Shown piece by piece: positions 35,195-47,443 of a stretch of DNA of 64,000 bases. This DNA comes from Setophaga petechia (lineage: Eukaryota > Chordata > Aves > Passeriformes > Parulidae), in the NCBI GenBank assembly GCA_024362935.1, contig JANCRA010000019.1, forward strand, positions 6,940,501-7,004,500, in the 5' to 3' direction. Below the pieces are notes generated by a model. That model was given only the letters and a program-made list of their open reading frames with translations. It did no database searches and was not told the origin of the DNA. The position numbers were made by a program, and so were the translations under genes. Positions within the stretch are counted from its first letter, which is position 1, and every line of letters begins with the position of its first letter.

Positions 35195-38100
35195 AATTCT
35201 GCCAGGTAGAACTGTGAATATGGATTGACATCTGCACAACAATGGAGAGGGGAATGACAAGAAGAGGAAGGGGAGCAGCACAGGCCTTTCAAGGGTGCAG
35301 ATTCCTGTGGCAATGTCCCACCTTAGCCTGGGCAATAGGTCTCCCAAATGAGCTATGAAGCATTAACTGGGCCTGACAAGCTGAGGCTGGGGTGAAAGAG
35401 ATGAAGAGTGACAAACCTCAGTAAGCCATGCCCATGAGGGCCTCCCTGAGCCACTGTCTGTCCCATTTTTCCTGGCGCTGCTGTGATGCTTTGGACATGT
35501 TGACCATCTTGACTACAGGCAGGGAGAGGGACATGTTGCCTCTTCCTTCAGCTGAGTATAAAGAACATGTAAGGAGAATCCAGTTTAGTGCCATATGACA
35601 CCCAAGTACTATCAAGCAAAGAGCAGAAAGTCATGGTCACAACTGGGATGAGATAGGAAAAATATAAGGGAAGAGGGTCCATATATAAAGAAATATAAGG
35701 TCTCAGCTGCTGTCTTGCAGTAGTGCTTGCTCCACTGATGCAGAGACAAACATATTTATCTTGCTCAGCTTTTCTTTTCTTGATTGATGTTTTATCATAA
35801 TTTTTGTGGTAAGTGATTTGTGGATTCCTGGCGACTTCAGGACTTGGTGCTTTGTAATGGTAATGTGATACAAAGAAGCTACAGAACTGAAAAAATATGA
35901 AATGCATGCTTTAATTGTGCTTTGAATCTTAGTTCCTATTACCCGCTTTTGTTATCCTCTGTCCATTGCAAGAGCCTTTAAGACCAACTATCATCCTCCA
36001 AGCACTTACAGAAATTACAGCAGCTATTGCTAGTAAGATGGAGAAACAGGTGCATAAGAAAATGAGATTTTGAATGCCTGCTTTAATTTTACTGCAAGAA
36101 TAAGCTCTGAAAACAAAGCTCTGATTGGAAAAGTGGAGAGAATCAAAAACGAGTTGCAAGAGTGTCTTCACTACATCTTTTAATTATGAGGGAATTTTGC
36201 CACATTTTCATTCTGTATTATTATCAGAGCACAATTTTCATGCCTTTCATATTCTAAAAACACCAGAGTGACACACACATTTATTTCTAGTATTAAATTG
36301 TGCTGCTAAAGCACATTCTGTTTGGCATGACGTCCTTTCAGTTTAATTTTCTCCAAAAATCCGTTTCATCTTTTCAGAATATAAATGGCATACCATTGAC
36401 CCTTCAACTTCCTGCTATTCCCTCCTGTCTTCAGTACTCAGATGACTAAGTTGGGAACGTGTTCAAGTGGTGGCATCTGGCTCTTTGGGGAGCTCTGTGA
36501 GCAATTACACTGGCAGCTTTACAGATGGCTCTTCATGCATTGTGGGGTGAATCTGAGCTTTTATCTTTTGGATATCTGTGATTTGGAAGAACTTGCATGC
36601 TGGTAAATAACCACGCTCTTCCCTTCTTGAGTATCCGTTCAAGGCTAAACCAAAAGCAGCTGCATGAAAACTCATTGCTTAACCAACCAGACACAAATAA
36701 AAAATATACAAGTGTTCAGCTACAAAGTTGTTTTTAAAGGCTTGGATACATAATATCATCCTCCTTGAAGACTTTGTTCTTTGTCTTCCATAAAGCAGAC
36801 ATTGTCTCAGTACCCAAGTATTTCCCAACCAGAAATTTGAGTGCTAATCCTTGAAAGAGAAAATGTTAGTTGTTTAAGAGATTATTTCCTTCTAGTTCCT
36901 TTTAAAGACTAGTTAATTCAGGTGTGTCTGGAGGATTTTAAACCTGGATGCTTTGGAGTATTTTTTTAAAATAGATCTACATGTTAGACACGTTTAGAGT
37001 AATGAGAAGCCTTATCAAAAGATTACACCTTCTCAGAAAAAAGTCAGTTTACACTGAAGTACAGTGCGGGGACAAGCTGAAGTTCAGAGAAACCTTGATG
37101 GATGGGTGCAAGAGGGGAAGAGCTTCCAGATTCTGCAGCCTTTGACTTTTTTAACCCAAGCTAAAGTAAGGAGACCAATTTATTTTTATTTTCAGACCAC
37201 ATCTGACCTGATGTCAAGACATCTATTAATGTCTTTTGGGGACATTGAGTTGTGTGGATAGGCAAGAATAAGGCTTGAAAATTTGTCAAGACAGGTTACA
37301 GAATTAGCTGGAGCATCTAAAAGACATCCAAGTCTTAAATAAGATGTCTTCAACTGAAGATGTCCAGTTTCATCTCCTTTCTTAGCTGAGTTCGGAGGAC
37401 AGCAGTGAGAATGTCATGTCTGCACCTAAAACAGCAAATTCAGGGATTTGTGACATCAGAGCAGAGGGGCAGTCTGGCCCAGTTTTTCACTTGTAGCCTG
37501 TAAAGGGAATTGCTGATAGGGTTTGCCTGCCATTCTGCCTACCTCCTTCCTGTCTAGAAGCAGTGCTTTTAATCAAAGAAGAGGGTATAAGAGAAATCTA
37601 GACACTGAGATTTTGCATTATTTATTTCTATAGAAAATGGATTTATAGATAATATCTGCTTCAAATAAATCTGGCCTGGATTATAGAAAAACATTTACTA
37701 GTTGCATTACTGACAAGATTACATATTGCCTGTTAGGATCTGAGATTGCTGAAATAAAGTGAGTGTTTTCCAACAATCAATTTTTCTAGTTGCATGACTC
37801 CCTCAGGAGCAAAACGAGGTCCTTGGACTTGGAAATGAGAGAGAGAACCTCCCAGAAACGCTAAGAAAATGTTTAAGATAGATGATGTCACCTACAAAAT
37901 CCTGGCATCAGGATGCTGTATCGTTTGAGGTGATTCTTTAGAATTGTCACTTTGATTAAAACTGCTTGATTATAATATTTGATTATAAAAAATTTATTAT
38001 GTGTACTTTCTGAAGCATTCCAGGATTGAGGAATTTTACACAGCATTTCTAATGAGATGGATTTTGAGCAAATACACCGTATCTGAGTTGCTATGAATCC

Positions 38101-39190
38101 ATAATCTCTTTTAATACTTAGAAATAGGAACTTCTGACTAATCTTTTTCCAGTTGTAAGACTGTAATGTACTCATTTGAAAGATTAGCTGATATTTTGTA
38201 AGGATACCTAAAGTAAAATGTGAATCAGCTTAAAGGACTTAGCAGAAAGACAGATTTTTGTATATCCCATAGAGGATTGAATTACAGCCTTTGAGGATCC
38301 TGTGTTCATGCTCTCTGTTATAACCAAGAGACAGTAAAAATTGTTACTGAACTATGGAGGTCCTATGGCTTCCATGTGTCTTAGACAATTTGATTATTGA
38401 ACTGTTACCTGGTTTTAAAGAGTTAATTTCTGTCTGACAACTGACACACAGAGGAATGTGGCAATGGCCTTAGACAACCCTTCTGCTGGCATTTAAGAGA
38501 AAAAGTAGGAAAGTAGCCAATTTTGAAGACAATCGTGACTCTCCATTCCTGCTCCCTGAGGGAGAGAGAGGAACAAAACTGTCCAGACTCAGAAGGGCCA
38601 GACAGGGGCCTCAGGGAGAACACTGAAGTTAGGGAAGACAGGATGTAACCTGGTTTTGTGTCACTGTTTTCTCCAGTTGCTTATTCTTATGGTTTCTAAA
38701 GTAGCCATTCAGAGGTACTGTATTTATCATCCTGCCTTCTCTCCAGAGTGATGTCCCTTGCAGGTGTCAAACTCATTAGGACCTGCTGAAAAATGAGGCT
38801 GCTATACAGTGAAGACATCTAACTCATTAAGAACTCAGGACATTTTTTTGCTTTTAGGGTGCTCACCCTTAGGATGCACCTTGCATATTATTTTCTGATG
38901 AAACCTGTGTGTTGTCCCAAGGTGGCGTTATGATGCTTGTACCCCCTTTTGTGTGTTCTGTTTATGCTGGGTATTATGTTCTGTTTTCTGTTTTTCTTTT
39001 CTCCCAGATTTGCCCTAAACCAGGCAGGTGTATACCCCCGGTGTTTCTGCAAATAAACTGGGTATGTGAGAGGAAAGGGTTAAGGTACATACCAGCAGAT
39101 CAGTCGATGTTGGTGAGAGAGGCCAAAACTTCATATAGGATTGTGGTGTGCATTTACCCCACCTGTTATAGGCAGTTTGGTGCTCTAGCC
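35195..39190. other. Intronic stretch, nothing recognised
   Basis: AT-rich sequence with no identified exon or repeat family. Open frames on the minus strand near 35.5-36.2 kb show no recognisable domain. Confidence 0.5.
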
Positions 39191-39487
39191 CAGTTGTCTC
39201 CAAATAAAGTCCACAGTCCATTGAGGTGTAGGCAGAAAAAACATTTTGTACCATTAATAAGTTAAATAATAATAGTTTTTTTTATTGATTATTTAGTAAC
39301 AAAATATTTTAAATAGTATTTATTTCATCTTTAGTTCATCCTTTTCTGTTTTAATTTTTTTGTATGCTTTGCAATATGCATAATATATTAAAATTAGTAT
39401 AATTAATGAATGAATGAAATGTATTTTGCTGAAAATTTTTTTACTGATAGGTGTCCACCATCAAAAAAAGTTTGGAGACCATTGCTG
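39191..39487. mobile_element. Possible hAT-like non-autonomous DNA transposon
   Basis: The left end CAGTTGTCTCCAAA (39191-39204) is mirrored by TTTGGAGACCATTGCTG (39471-39487). This gives short terminal inverted repeats of the CAG...GTCTCCAAA kind seen in hAT/Charlie-type elements. The interior is about 270 bases, very AT-rich, and has no transposase coding. A clear 8-base target-site duplication was not found and the left end seems to have lost about three bases. The assignment is therefore tentative. Confidence 0.4.
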
Positions 39488-42400
39488 TAGTTTATTCCTA
39501 TAGGTGAAGGAAGATCAGTCCCTTCTATAAAGCAGGAAAAGATAAGCTCTGTATAACAGGGTTGCCTTAGGAAAAGAGTCTTGTAGAATCAAATGTACAG
39601 TCTCCCTGTTGTAGATCTGCCAAGAACATATAAGTAATTTCTAAAGGTAGAGTGTAACCAGGGAAATATTTAGAAGGAACATTTCTATCTGCATAGAATA
39701 ATCTTTATTTTTAAAGTGTTTAACTGCTGCTTAGTAAAAGTTAGTTTAAGTCTCATTATAATTACTTTCAAATTACTACATTCACTCAGAAAAAATGAAT
39801 TACTGACTAAAGGTACAAAATGCAATAACTCATTCCCTTAGGAAGATAAGTTTTCTTAATTTGTTACAAAAAAAACCAACAAAAATGATTTTGAGCTATT
39901 TTATTTCTGATGCTAAGTATTATTAAAAGAATTATGTGTACATATGTGTGTTTTCTTTCTTAAAAAATTCCCTAGGCAGATGAAATCTCTTATGCATTGA
40001 GTAAAGCAGAAGCATAACCAACTTCATGCAGTTTTATCAGTTGAAAAGAATAGTATGAGAAATGGGAAATGGGAAGCAAAATTCTAGCACTAATCAGTAG
40101 GATCAATTTTGCAAGGCATCTCTCTGTACTCAATTTAGAAAAAAGTGTGAATGCCATGAAAAACTTTAAAACTGCAAATAACTTGTTATTGGTTTAAGTA
40201 CTTCAGGTTCTGCTTCTTTTTGCACTGGAAAATGTCCAACAAAGCTCTCTATGCCCCCAGCTCTTAGGATCTACCTATAAAATAGTAAAAACCAGTGGAA
40301 AACTCACTTCTCATCTCTCTTTTGGTCTTAATCTATGCCATTAAATTGAGATACGTACACATAAAACACAGGCTGACAGCAGCATGCCTAAGACCACCAC
40401 AATGTGTGTGTGTAAGGTCAGCCAGCATCAAAGCCTATAAATAATAATTTCTAAACTCTCACTTGTCATCTCAGAGAAGAGAAGAGATGCCACAGCCTGC
40501 ATCTCAGCCTGCTCTGGCTTTGGCAGAGCTGTTTCTATTGTCCTCCCAGAGTGAAAGACAGGACCACAGAGGAAGGGAATGCTGGGGTCATGGCTTATGG
40601 AAGAGGATTCTCTCAGATTGTGCCTTTTAAGCTGCTTCCAGCTGACACTGAATCATTTGGAGAAGACAATTCTCTGATTGTCTTGGCCCAAACTAGTTTT
40701 ATGTCAATTTCCTTATCTTACTATTTGTATTTGTACAGAATTCACATTCTACTTTATATTGGCCTCTGAAGAGTTTCTGGACATACATATGAGGGCATCT
40801 GTGTAACATGTGTGACACAGGCAAGTCCCTGCTTTACTAGCTTTGGTTTCTAAATGACTTAGAGGTGTGATGTGTTAGCTGTTTAATCTGCAGAGTCATG
40901 GCATGAATAGCTAGAATAAGTTGTTTGATGTTGCCTTAAGTTAGGTGAGCAATCCTGTTAATAAGGGATCTAGAAAATTGAAGGCAGGCACCTTTTACTG
41001 TACCTGAAAGAACAATCTAAGTGTAACAGAAGATGATTTTGGTGATATATCCATACTTCTATGCATTCCATTGTGTAACTCAAAGAATTTTGGGAGAGGT
41101 AAAGAAGCCTGTATGGTGAATACAGAACACAGTAGCAAAACTGCCACTAGCAATATTTGATGAACTGAAACTACAAACACTTTCAGTAGCCACTATCTGC
41201 TGCACTCTAGCTAGTGCCACATAATTGTCTTTTGAAGGTTTTGAGTCAATGATGCTTCTCCCAGACACCCCATGCAGTGAATTCTTTCCTGCTCCTTCTC
41301 ACATTGTCAGTTCTTTGCTGACATGGTCCTTTCACTGACTTTCCATGTTGTTCCACTGAAGAGGGAGAATGCCCAAAGCCCTGTAGCCTTTCATTGATTA
41401 AGCAACAGCAGACAGTGTCCAATTAATGAAAAAATTAAATTACTGTATTTAAATAAAATTTTCTTTCCCCTCAAAGACACATATTGAACATGTGATGTGT
41501 ACCTAAGATAAAAAAGCTCCAATCCAGAACTAATCCACATACTATATGATGGAGAGGCAAGTAGAAAATGTTAACAGTAGTTGTGGTTTGGAAATGGGGT
41601 CATTAAATGTGCTGACATTCCTGCAGTACTGACAACTTGATCTTTAGGTGATCTCCATTGCCTTAAAAAGAATGAAATTTTACCTGTAATGAATTTCACA
41701 ATTTGTTTCCTTCCATTTGTTGACTTTTTAAGATCAAGAACAATTACTTCAAGATTTTTTCTAAGCATATGGCTCAGAATTGTATTAGTTTTTAAAGACG
41801 TATTATTTTTATGTAATCTCATTATACCAGCCTTAGGGAAAATACCAATTATTGTGTGATTTGCATGAGTTGGCAACACTGAAATGGTAGTGTGGTAGGG
41901 TGCAGCATATCATATGCTAATATCTCAGCGCTGAGGTGACTAATCTGCTGTGTTAATTCTCTTTCCATGGGGGATAGCTTGAGAAATCCCTTTCTTGACA
42001 GTGCTAATCTCACTGCTGACCCTTTAAGTATCTTAAAAAAAATTCTTAAAAGCTTACAGAGAATAACATGACAATATTTTCTGTTCTCTTTTCTGGATCC
42101 CATGAGAAGTGATAAAAAGAACAGATATAGAGCAGACAAAAGAAAACCCATAGGTAAATGCCTTTTTTTGATTACTTCATATTTTACACACTACCAGTCT
42201 TCACAGAAATCTTTCTAGAATTCTTTAAAATAACATTCATACCTGTCCAAATAGGCACCACAACATATATTTCCTTACAGTTCTGTTAACACTCACAAAT
42301 AATGAGTTAAATCTCATTTTGTATGTTCATTTAGTGCTTCAATTGGCAAGTTGAAGGTTTTTATGGGGTTAAAGTATGCTGTGATTTATTAACTTTATGG

Positions 42401-42918
42401 ATTTATTGTCCAAGGTAGAGACTGAGTAGACCAGTGGCATGCAAGAGACCAAATTCTGTTGGCATTTACCCTCTGATAAATTCGAGGTATCTTTGCTGAT
42501 TTTAATTAATAATACTGCAGGTTTGCACTGAGATCATGCCCGCAAGCCTTCCTGATTAAAGCTAAACTGAAAGGGCAAATTATGATTTGTTTAATTAATA
42601 GACTGTAGTTCAAAATATTATAATTCAGGATGAGCTCTCCAAGAAGACTCATCTGTGAGCTGGGTTCCCAGACCACTCAGTGAAAATATTAATGCCAGTT
42701 AATGTGAGACTAAAGTTCAGGGCCTTTGGAAAGGTCCATTTGGTTTGTGTTAGTATTAAAGCTTTTGAAGTAAAGGCATCCCATTCCTGTGTATTTTCAA
42801 GGCACTATAAGAGCATACAAGACATTCTGATGATAGGTATAACATGGAATTATACCTTGTAATTGTGGGGCTTGATTTTGAAACAACAGAATTTGCCTGT
42901 GTGGTCACGGGGTTGGTG
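39488..42918. other. Intronic stretch, nothing recognised
   Basis: AT-rich sequence without a recognisable exon, RNA gene or interspersed repeat. Confidence 0.5.
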
Positions 42919-42999
42919 CTGTGCAGGGCCAGGAGTTGGACTCAATGGTCCTTGTGGGTCCCTTCCAACTCAGCATATTCTGTGAAGCTGTGATTCTGA
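42919..42999 (+). mobile_element. CR1 LINE, 3' terminal fragment
   Basis: GCAGGGCCAGGAGTTGGACT, then CAATGGTCCTTGTGGGTCCC and TTCCAACTCAG-type wording, ending in TGTGATTCTGA. This is the 3' terminus of a CR1 subfamily distinct from the TTTAAGGTCCC type. It is about 80 bases long and heavily 5'-truncated. Confidence 0.88.
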
Positions 43000-43190
43000 T
43001 ATTTATTACATATGCATATTGCTATATTCATGATTACATTTCAATATTTACTTCACAGAAGTATTCAGGGACCTATCAATATAAAAGAAAAAGAAAGTAG
43101 CTCTCTTCCAAATGGCTATTTTAAGATGAAAAGTAATCACTTGTACTCAGTGGCCAACAGGACCAAGAAATCTTCAAACTGGAGTGGCTG

Positions 43191-43275
43191 TTAGGAAAGA
43201 CTTCCTGCGCAGAAAGAGGGAGCAGCTGAGTGGATAGGATTGACTTGCTCAAGCAGTGGTGCACAGCCTCTGTGG
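43191..43275 (+). mobile_element. Probable CR1 fragment abutting an LTR
   Basis: TTAGGAAAGACTTCCTGCGC followed by AGAAAGAGGGAGCAG and later AAGCAGTGGTGCACAGCCTC resembles the CR1 segment upstream of its 3' terminus. Similarity stops where the LTR-like sequence begins at about 43277, consistent with an LTR inserted into the CR1. The continuation beyond the LTR was not confidently found. Confidence 0.55.
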
Positions 43276-43276
43276 T

Positions 43277-43601
43277 TGTGGTGTTTTGTGTAGGGGGACA
43301 CAGTATGGGTAAATGAAGGTGTATAGAATGTAATCTTACCCCCTAATGAGTTGCAGCTGGGTTAATTATTAAAGATTAGGAGCAGACCTGATTTTAACAG
43401 GCCTCACCTGTAGCCAATAAGAAGAGTGTTATAAAAGAGTGGATTGGTTGGCTGAAGGGAGCTAGAGTCAGCTGGCTGCTGCAAGGACGAGTCAGTGCCT
43501 AGAGGAGCTGCCTACAAGAACCATCAAGGAGGTACAAAACTCTAACAATATGGAACCCTTACATTGCAATGACACTAGAACTCTGGCGCTATAAGACAGC
43601 A
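43277..43601 (+). mobile_element. Probable solo LTR, sense to XKR4
   Basis: The segment begins TGTGGTGTTTTGTGTAGGGG and ends near GACAGCA, giving the TG...CA termini of retroviral LTRs. It contains a CCAAT box at 43414-43418 and a good TATA box (TATAAAAG) at 43430-43437. These promoter elements are oriented along the XKR4 transcript. I recognise this as a dispersed avian LTR type but cannot name the family. No target-site duplication or internal retroviral genes were seen. The exact start could be 43271. Confidence 0.6.
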
Positions 43602-44225
43602 ATTTTGGGCTATGGAAGGGGAACAGCAGCTAGGACAGGTATAGGTGAACGTTTTTTGAGGTGTTTGATCTTGGAAAATCCTCACAGTTCTGCTGAAATA
43701 ATCATAGTATTCTGGTAAGAAGGACTAGGAAAACATCTCGTTTCAGGCAGCTATCACAGCAAAATATTTATGAAAAAGTAATGCATGTACTCCTGCAGTC
43801 TCTTCAGTTGAAGAAACAATAATGCTGAATGTATTTAATTTGAAATTAGAAGCCTTCTGAATATTGGGATAATGATAGTTCTAGGAGTATATTAATGAAT
43901 CTGTGCGAAGGAAGGCAGGGCTGAAAAATGGCTAATCAAAGCACAAGCTATTTTAAATGGATTCCAATTTTATCTCATGACCTTCATGAAAAATATGCAA
44001 TATCTGTATCAGTAAATACTCTGCTTTTTTTTTTTTTTTTGCTGACTTGGCGCTTCCAAAAATATTCTCTCCTTTACGCTTAGGAAATGAAGAATACATA
44101 GCATTTTGGACTAAATAGGGGTCAAAATACTTTTCTTATCATTGCCTGTATTTGCAGAGTTCTGCCAGTGGTTGAAAACAGCCAATTATTTTCAAGAAAG
44201 ATGGATTTGAGGCAACTTTAAAAAA
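43602..44225. other. Intronic stretch, nothing recognised
   Basis: AT-rich sequence with an 18-20 base T run near 44023-44040. No exon or repeat family was identified. Confidence 0.5.
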
Positions 44226-44342
44226 CATAGAATGCTTTGGATTTGAAGGAACCTGTAAAGATCATCTAGTTCTAACCTCCTTCCGTGGACTGGGACACTT
44301 TCTACTAGACCACGTAGCTCAAAACCCCATTAAACCCATTCA
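44226..44342 (-). mobile_element. CR1 LINE, 3' end fragment
   Basis: This reads as the reverse complement of the CR1 3' end: CATAGAATGCTTTGG, then AAAGATCATCTAGTTCTAAC and GGGACACTTTCTACTAGACC. It is short, 5'-truncated and moderately diverged. Confidence 0.88.
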
Positions 44343-46939
44343 TGTATTTTTCAGAGATAATAAAAATAGGAGAGGAAAAGAAATCCCTGCATAGTATCAG
44401 TTAGGGTAATTTCTGACCCCAAACAAACATTTAAATATAGAAGAAATTTAGTTTTGTTTTATTAATGTATGAAGCCCTGAATCACCATCATCTCCTAATT
44501 AGTGGCTGGCACTTGTAGCTCTCGATGTTGTCTAGGGATCAAATAGCAGTGCTCCTCTTATGAGGAACACTGTTTTGTTCCCCAGTACAGAATGCCATGG
44601 TGGTACAATGAAAATAACAGCTTTGGCTTCTTTCTTTTGTATTTTCATTTGTGGCTGTTAGTCACACAAATGCTATGGCTGATGAATTAAATCCTACTTA
44701 TGGTGCTTCATGAATCCAGCAACAACAACATTTCCACCTCCTCACAGGTTCACAAAAATCCTTACCCCATGCAAAGTTCTGCATTCTGCTTAGTGTAACA
44801 GATGAAATGATAGAGTTTTCTGTGTAGAGCTTCCAAGCATGTGGGTATTTGTTCTGTGTATTGCTGAATTCCATCAACTCCTAGTCAACACAATAGAATG
44901 TGAAAATACTCAGCACCTTACAGAAATTCTTAGTTCCCGATGGAACTGGGTCATCTTTTTGGTTTTGCTTTTTGCAGGGGCTTTGTTTGTTTGTTTTGCT
45001 GTTTTATTTTAACACAGGAACCCCTTCCTTTTCTTAGTTCTTTGTGTTTTGAAAGTGGGTGTGCTCTTCCTCCATCAAATTTCCGAAACTTTTCAGTATT
45101 CCATGAACTGCTCCAGAGTGAGTCATGACCAGAAGAGCAGTCAGGTGGTCCTTGGCTACTGTAACAAAGGAAGAAAAAAAATACAAAATTATCAAATTGT
45201 CCCAATTTCCTTTTTTTCTTTCACAGAAAGGGAGCTAAGAGCTACGAAAGAAAAAAAAAAAAATCAGTTGCATTAGGTTGGTTTGTATATATCATCCTCC
45301 ATTCCGTTCTATGGTTATGTGCTAGCTTTTCATAAACTTTTTAGGAAATGCTTCTTGAAAGATTTTGACCAGAGATGCTGTTTTGATAAACGCTGGAACA
45401 TTTTCCTTACCTGTTTATTTAAAAAATAATTCTTAATTATTTTAAAAATAATTTTAAGGGTTTTTTTATGAAATCCAGAATTAAGTTCTTGTTGAACAGC
45501 AAGAAAAGCCAGTAGCAGCAGTAGCAGAGTGATCCAGATTTGCTTTGGAGATGTGTGTTCAACAGTCTGGCTTATGGTAGACACAGAAATGGCTCATATA
45601 TGTTTCCATAATCAAAGAACTGAGCAATATAGGCATGAATTTGGGTCTCCTTCTCACTGTAGAATAAATCTCTCTCAGATTTTATTTTTTTCCCATTAGA
45701 GTTCTCTTGCTTCCCACAGATGCTGGGAAAGAGCAGGTTGATTCTAGGAGCAGTTGGAAGATCCTATGTGCTTATTTTTGGCCCACTGAAATGTTAATTC
45801 AGTAGTATACGATCAAATGGTTCCAATAAGTGTGTCTAGCAGAGGTTTATTTGGTGTCAAGTCAAGCTTTGGGGAGATCCCTCACCTTCATTATCCTGTG
45901 TACCCAATCCCTTTTCCTGCCTCCCCTTGTCTGTCTTTTATCTAGCATGTTTTGATTATATATAGGAGTGGAATAAATATAATTTCTGAAGTCTTTTTTT
46001 TTTTCTTTATGGACTATTTTTTACCAAGTGGTTTTAAGATGACAATGAAATGTGTGTCTTCTTGCATATTTTACAGAATCACGATAAAAATAGTACTATG
46101 TTTATTTCAGGGTTCATTCCTTTAAAGCCTTAACTGTTTTTTTCTAAGGATCACTTCCAGGAAATATGTTTTATAATTGAGTCTAATATAGTACTTTTCT
46201 AACACCTGCCACCTGTAAGCTCTTTAGCTAATTCACAGAAACGACAAATTTTAACTTTAAACCTTTGTGATAAGTAATAACAAATATTTTCTTGTAGAGC
46301 TTCCTTTTTTTTTTTTTTTGACTGAGAAAGCTCAGAAAAGTGTTCCTCCTTGCCGAGTCTTCACAGTCTTTGATTTCACAGTGGTTTGGCTCCAGTGATT
46401 TGTTTCTTTTGGGCAATACACAGCAGGGCCTTGGACTTTTGGATCATAAGTTGGAATAAAAATCAAGATCATTTTAACCAAAAGCCACAGGCACTTATCA
46501 CTGGAAATCAAATATAATTCCCATTAATGTGTAATAAAATTTGTCTATTAGACTGGATACTAGAGGGCAGCATAGCTGCTGCAAACTCTAAAATATTATT
46601 AACATGGGATTCAAAATTGCAGTTATGGATGAAACAATAAATAGCAGCTGGTAGCAAACCTGTATAGAGGGAATTATTCCAGAGCCAAGGAGAGCAGAGC
46701 TTTTACCCTGCCTGATTAGCTCACACTTGATTTCCTTGGTCTTGAATTGTCCACAGTGCTGCCCATGGAAAGGAACAGTTCATGCTGGTTCATGTTGTGT
46801 TTGCAGTCACCCATCTCCAGGCATCCCCACCAAGGTCCCTAAGCATCTCACAGCATCCATCACCTTGAACCAAATCTCCAGGATCCTCTCTGGCTTCCAG
46901 GATCACTCTTCCAGCCAAGATCTTAATCTACTTTCCAGG
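44343..46939. other. Intronic stretch, nothing recognised
   Basis: AT-rich with several homopolymer runs (for example A-rich near 45250 and T-rich near 46306-46319). No exon or repeat family was recognised. Confidence 0.5.
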
Positions 46940-47032
46940 CTGGAAAGTGTCCCTGCCAATGGAAAGGGTGGGGGGTGTAACTGCACGAGCTTTACTGTTC
47001 CTTCCAATCCAAAACATCCTATGATTATATCA
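46940..47032 (+). mobile_element. CR1 LINE, 3' terminal fragment (diverged)
   Basis: CTGGAAAGTGTCCCTGCCAA, later GTTCCTTCCAATCCAAAACA and CCTATGATTATAT follow the order of the CR1 3' terminus (GTGTCCCTGCC, CCCTTCCAACCCAAACCA, ATTCTATGATTCTAT). It is a diverged copy of about 93 bases. Confidence 0.75.
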
Positions 47033-47398
47033 TTCTTCTTTCTGAGACCACCTCCTCTGTTCAGCAATCCTTTCTGACAGCAGCTACTTTATCCAGAGCC
47101 CAAACCCTCAATTTCCCAATCTGTACAGTCTCTGTGCACAAGGACAAGGTGCAACCAACCTCCTAATTGGTGGCTCTGTCTCATGTCTCCTTCTTAATAG
47201 GAGGATTCAGGACATGCCAGTTCTGTTTAGCCCAGGTGTTACTGAATTTTCCTCCCAGCTTGTAACAGTTATAGCTAGCAAGAGTAGGCTTCTGCTGGAG
47301 GACTCACAAGCTCAGTTTTGGACATTCATAACCTGCAACATGCCATGCATTCATTTACCAGCTGCCTGTTTGTGTCCACAAGCCAAGCTATTTTTTCA

Positions 47399-47443
47399 CC
47401 TACAATGCCCATTTACATTGGGTAAACCAATGGGCATTGTAGG
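47399..47443. repeat. Perfect inverted repeat, 15-bp arms
   Basis: The left arm 47399-47413 (CCTACAATGCCCATT) is the exact reverse complement of 47429-47443. The 15-base spacer contains part of a smaller ATTGG...CCAAT inverted repeat. It could form a hairpin or cruciform. The stem is short for a microRNA precursor. Confidence 0.93.
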
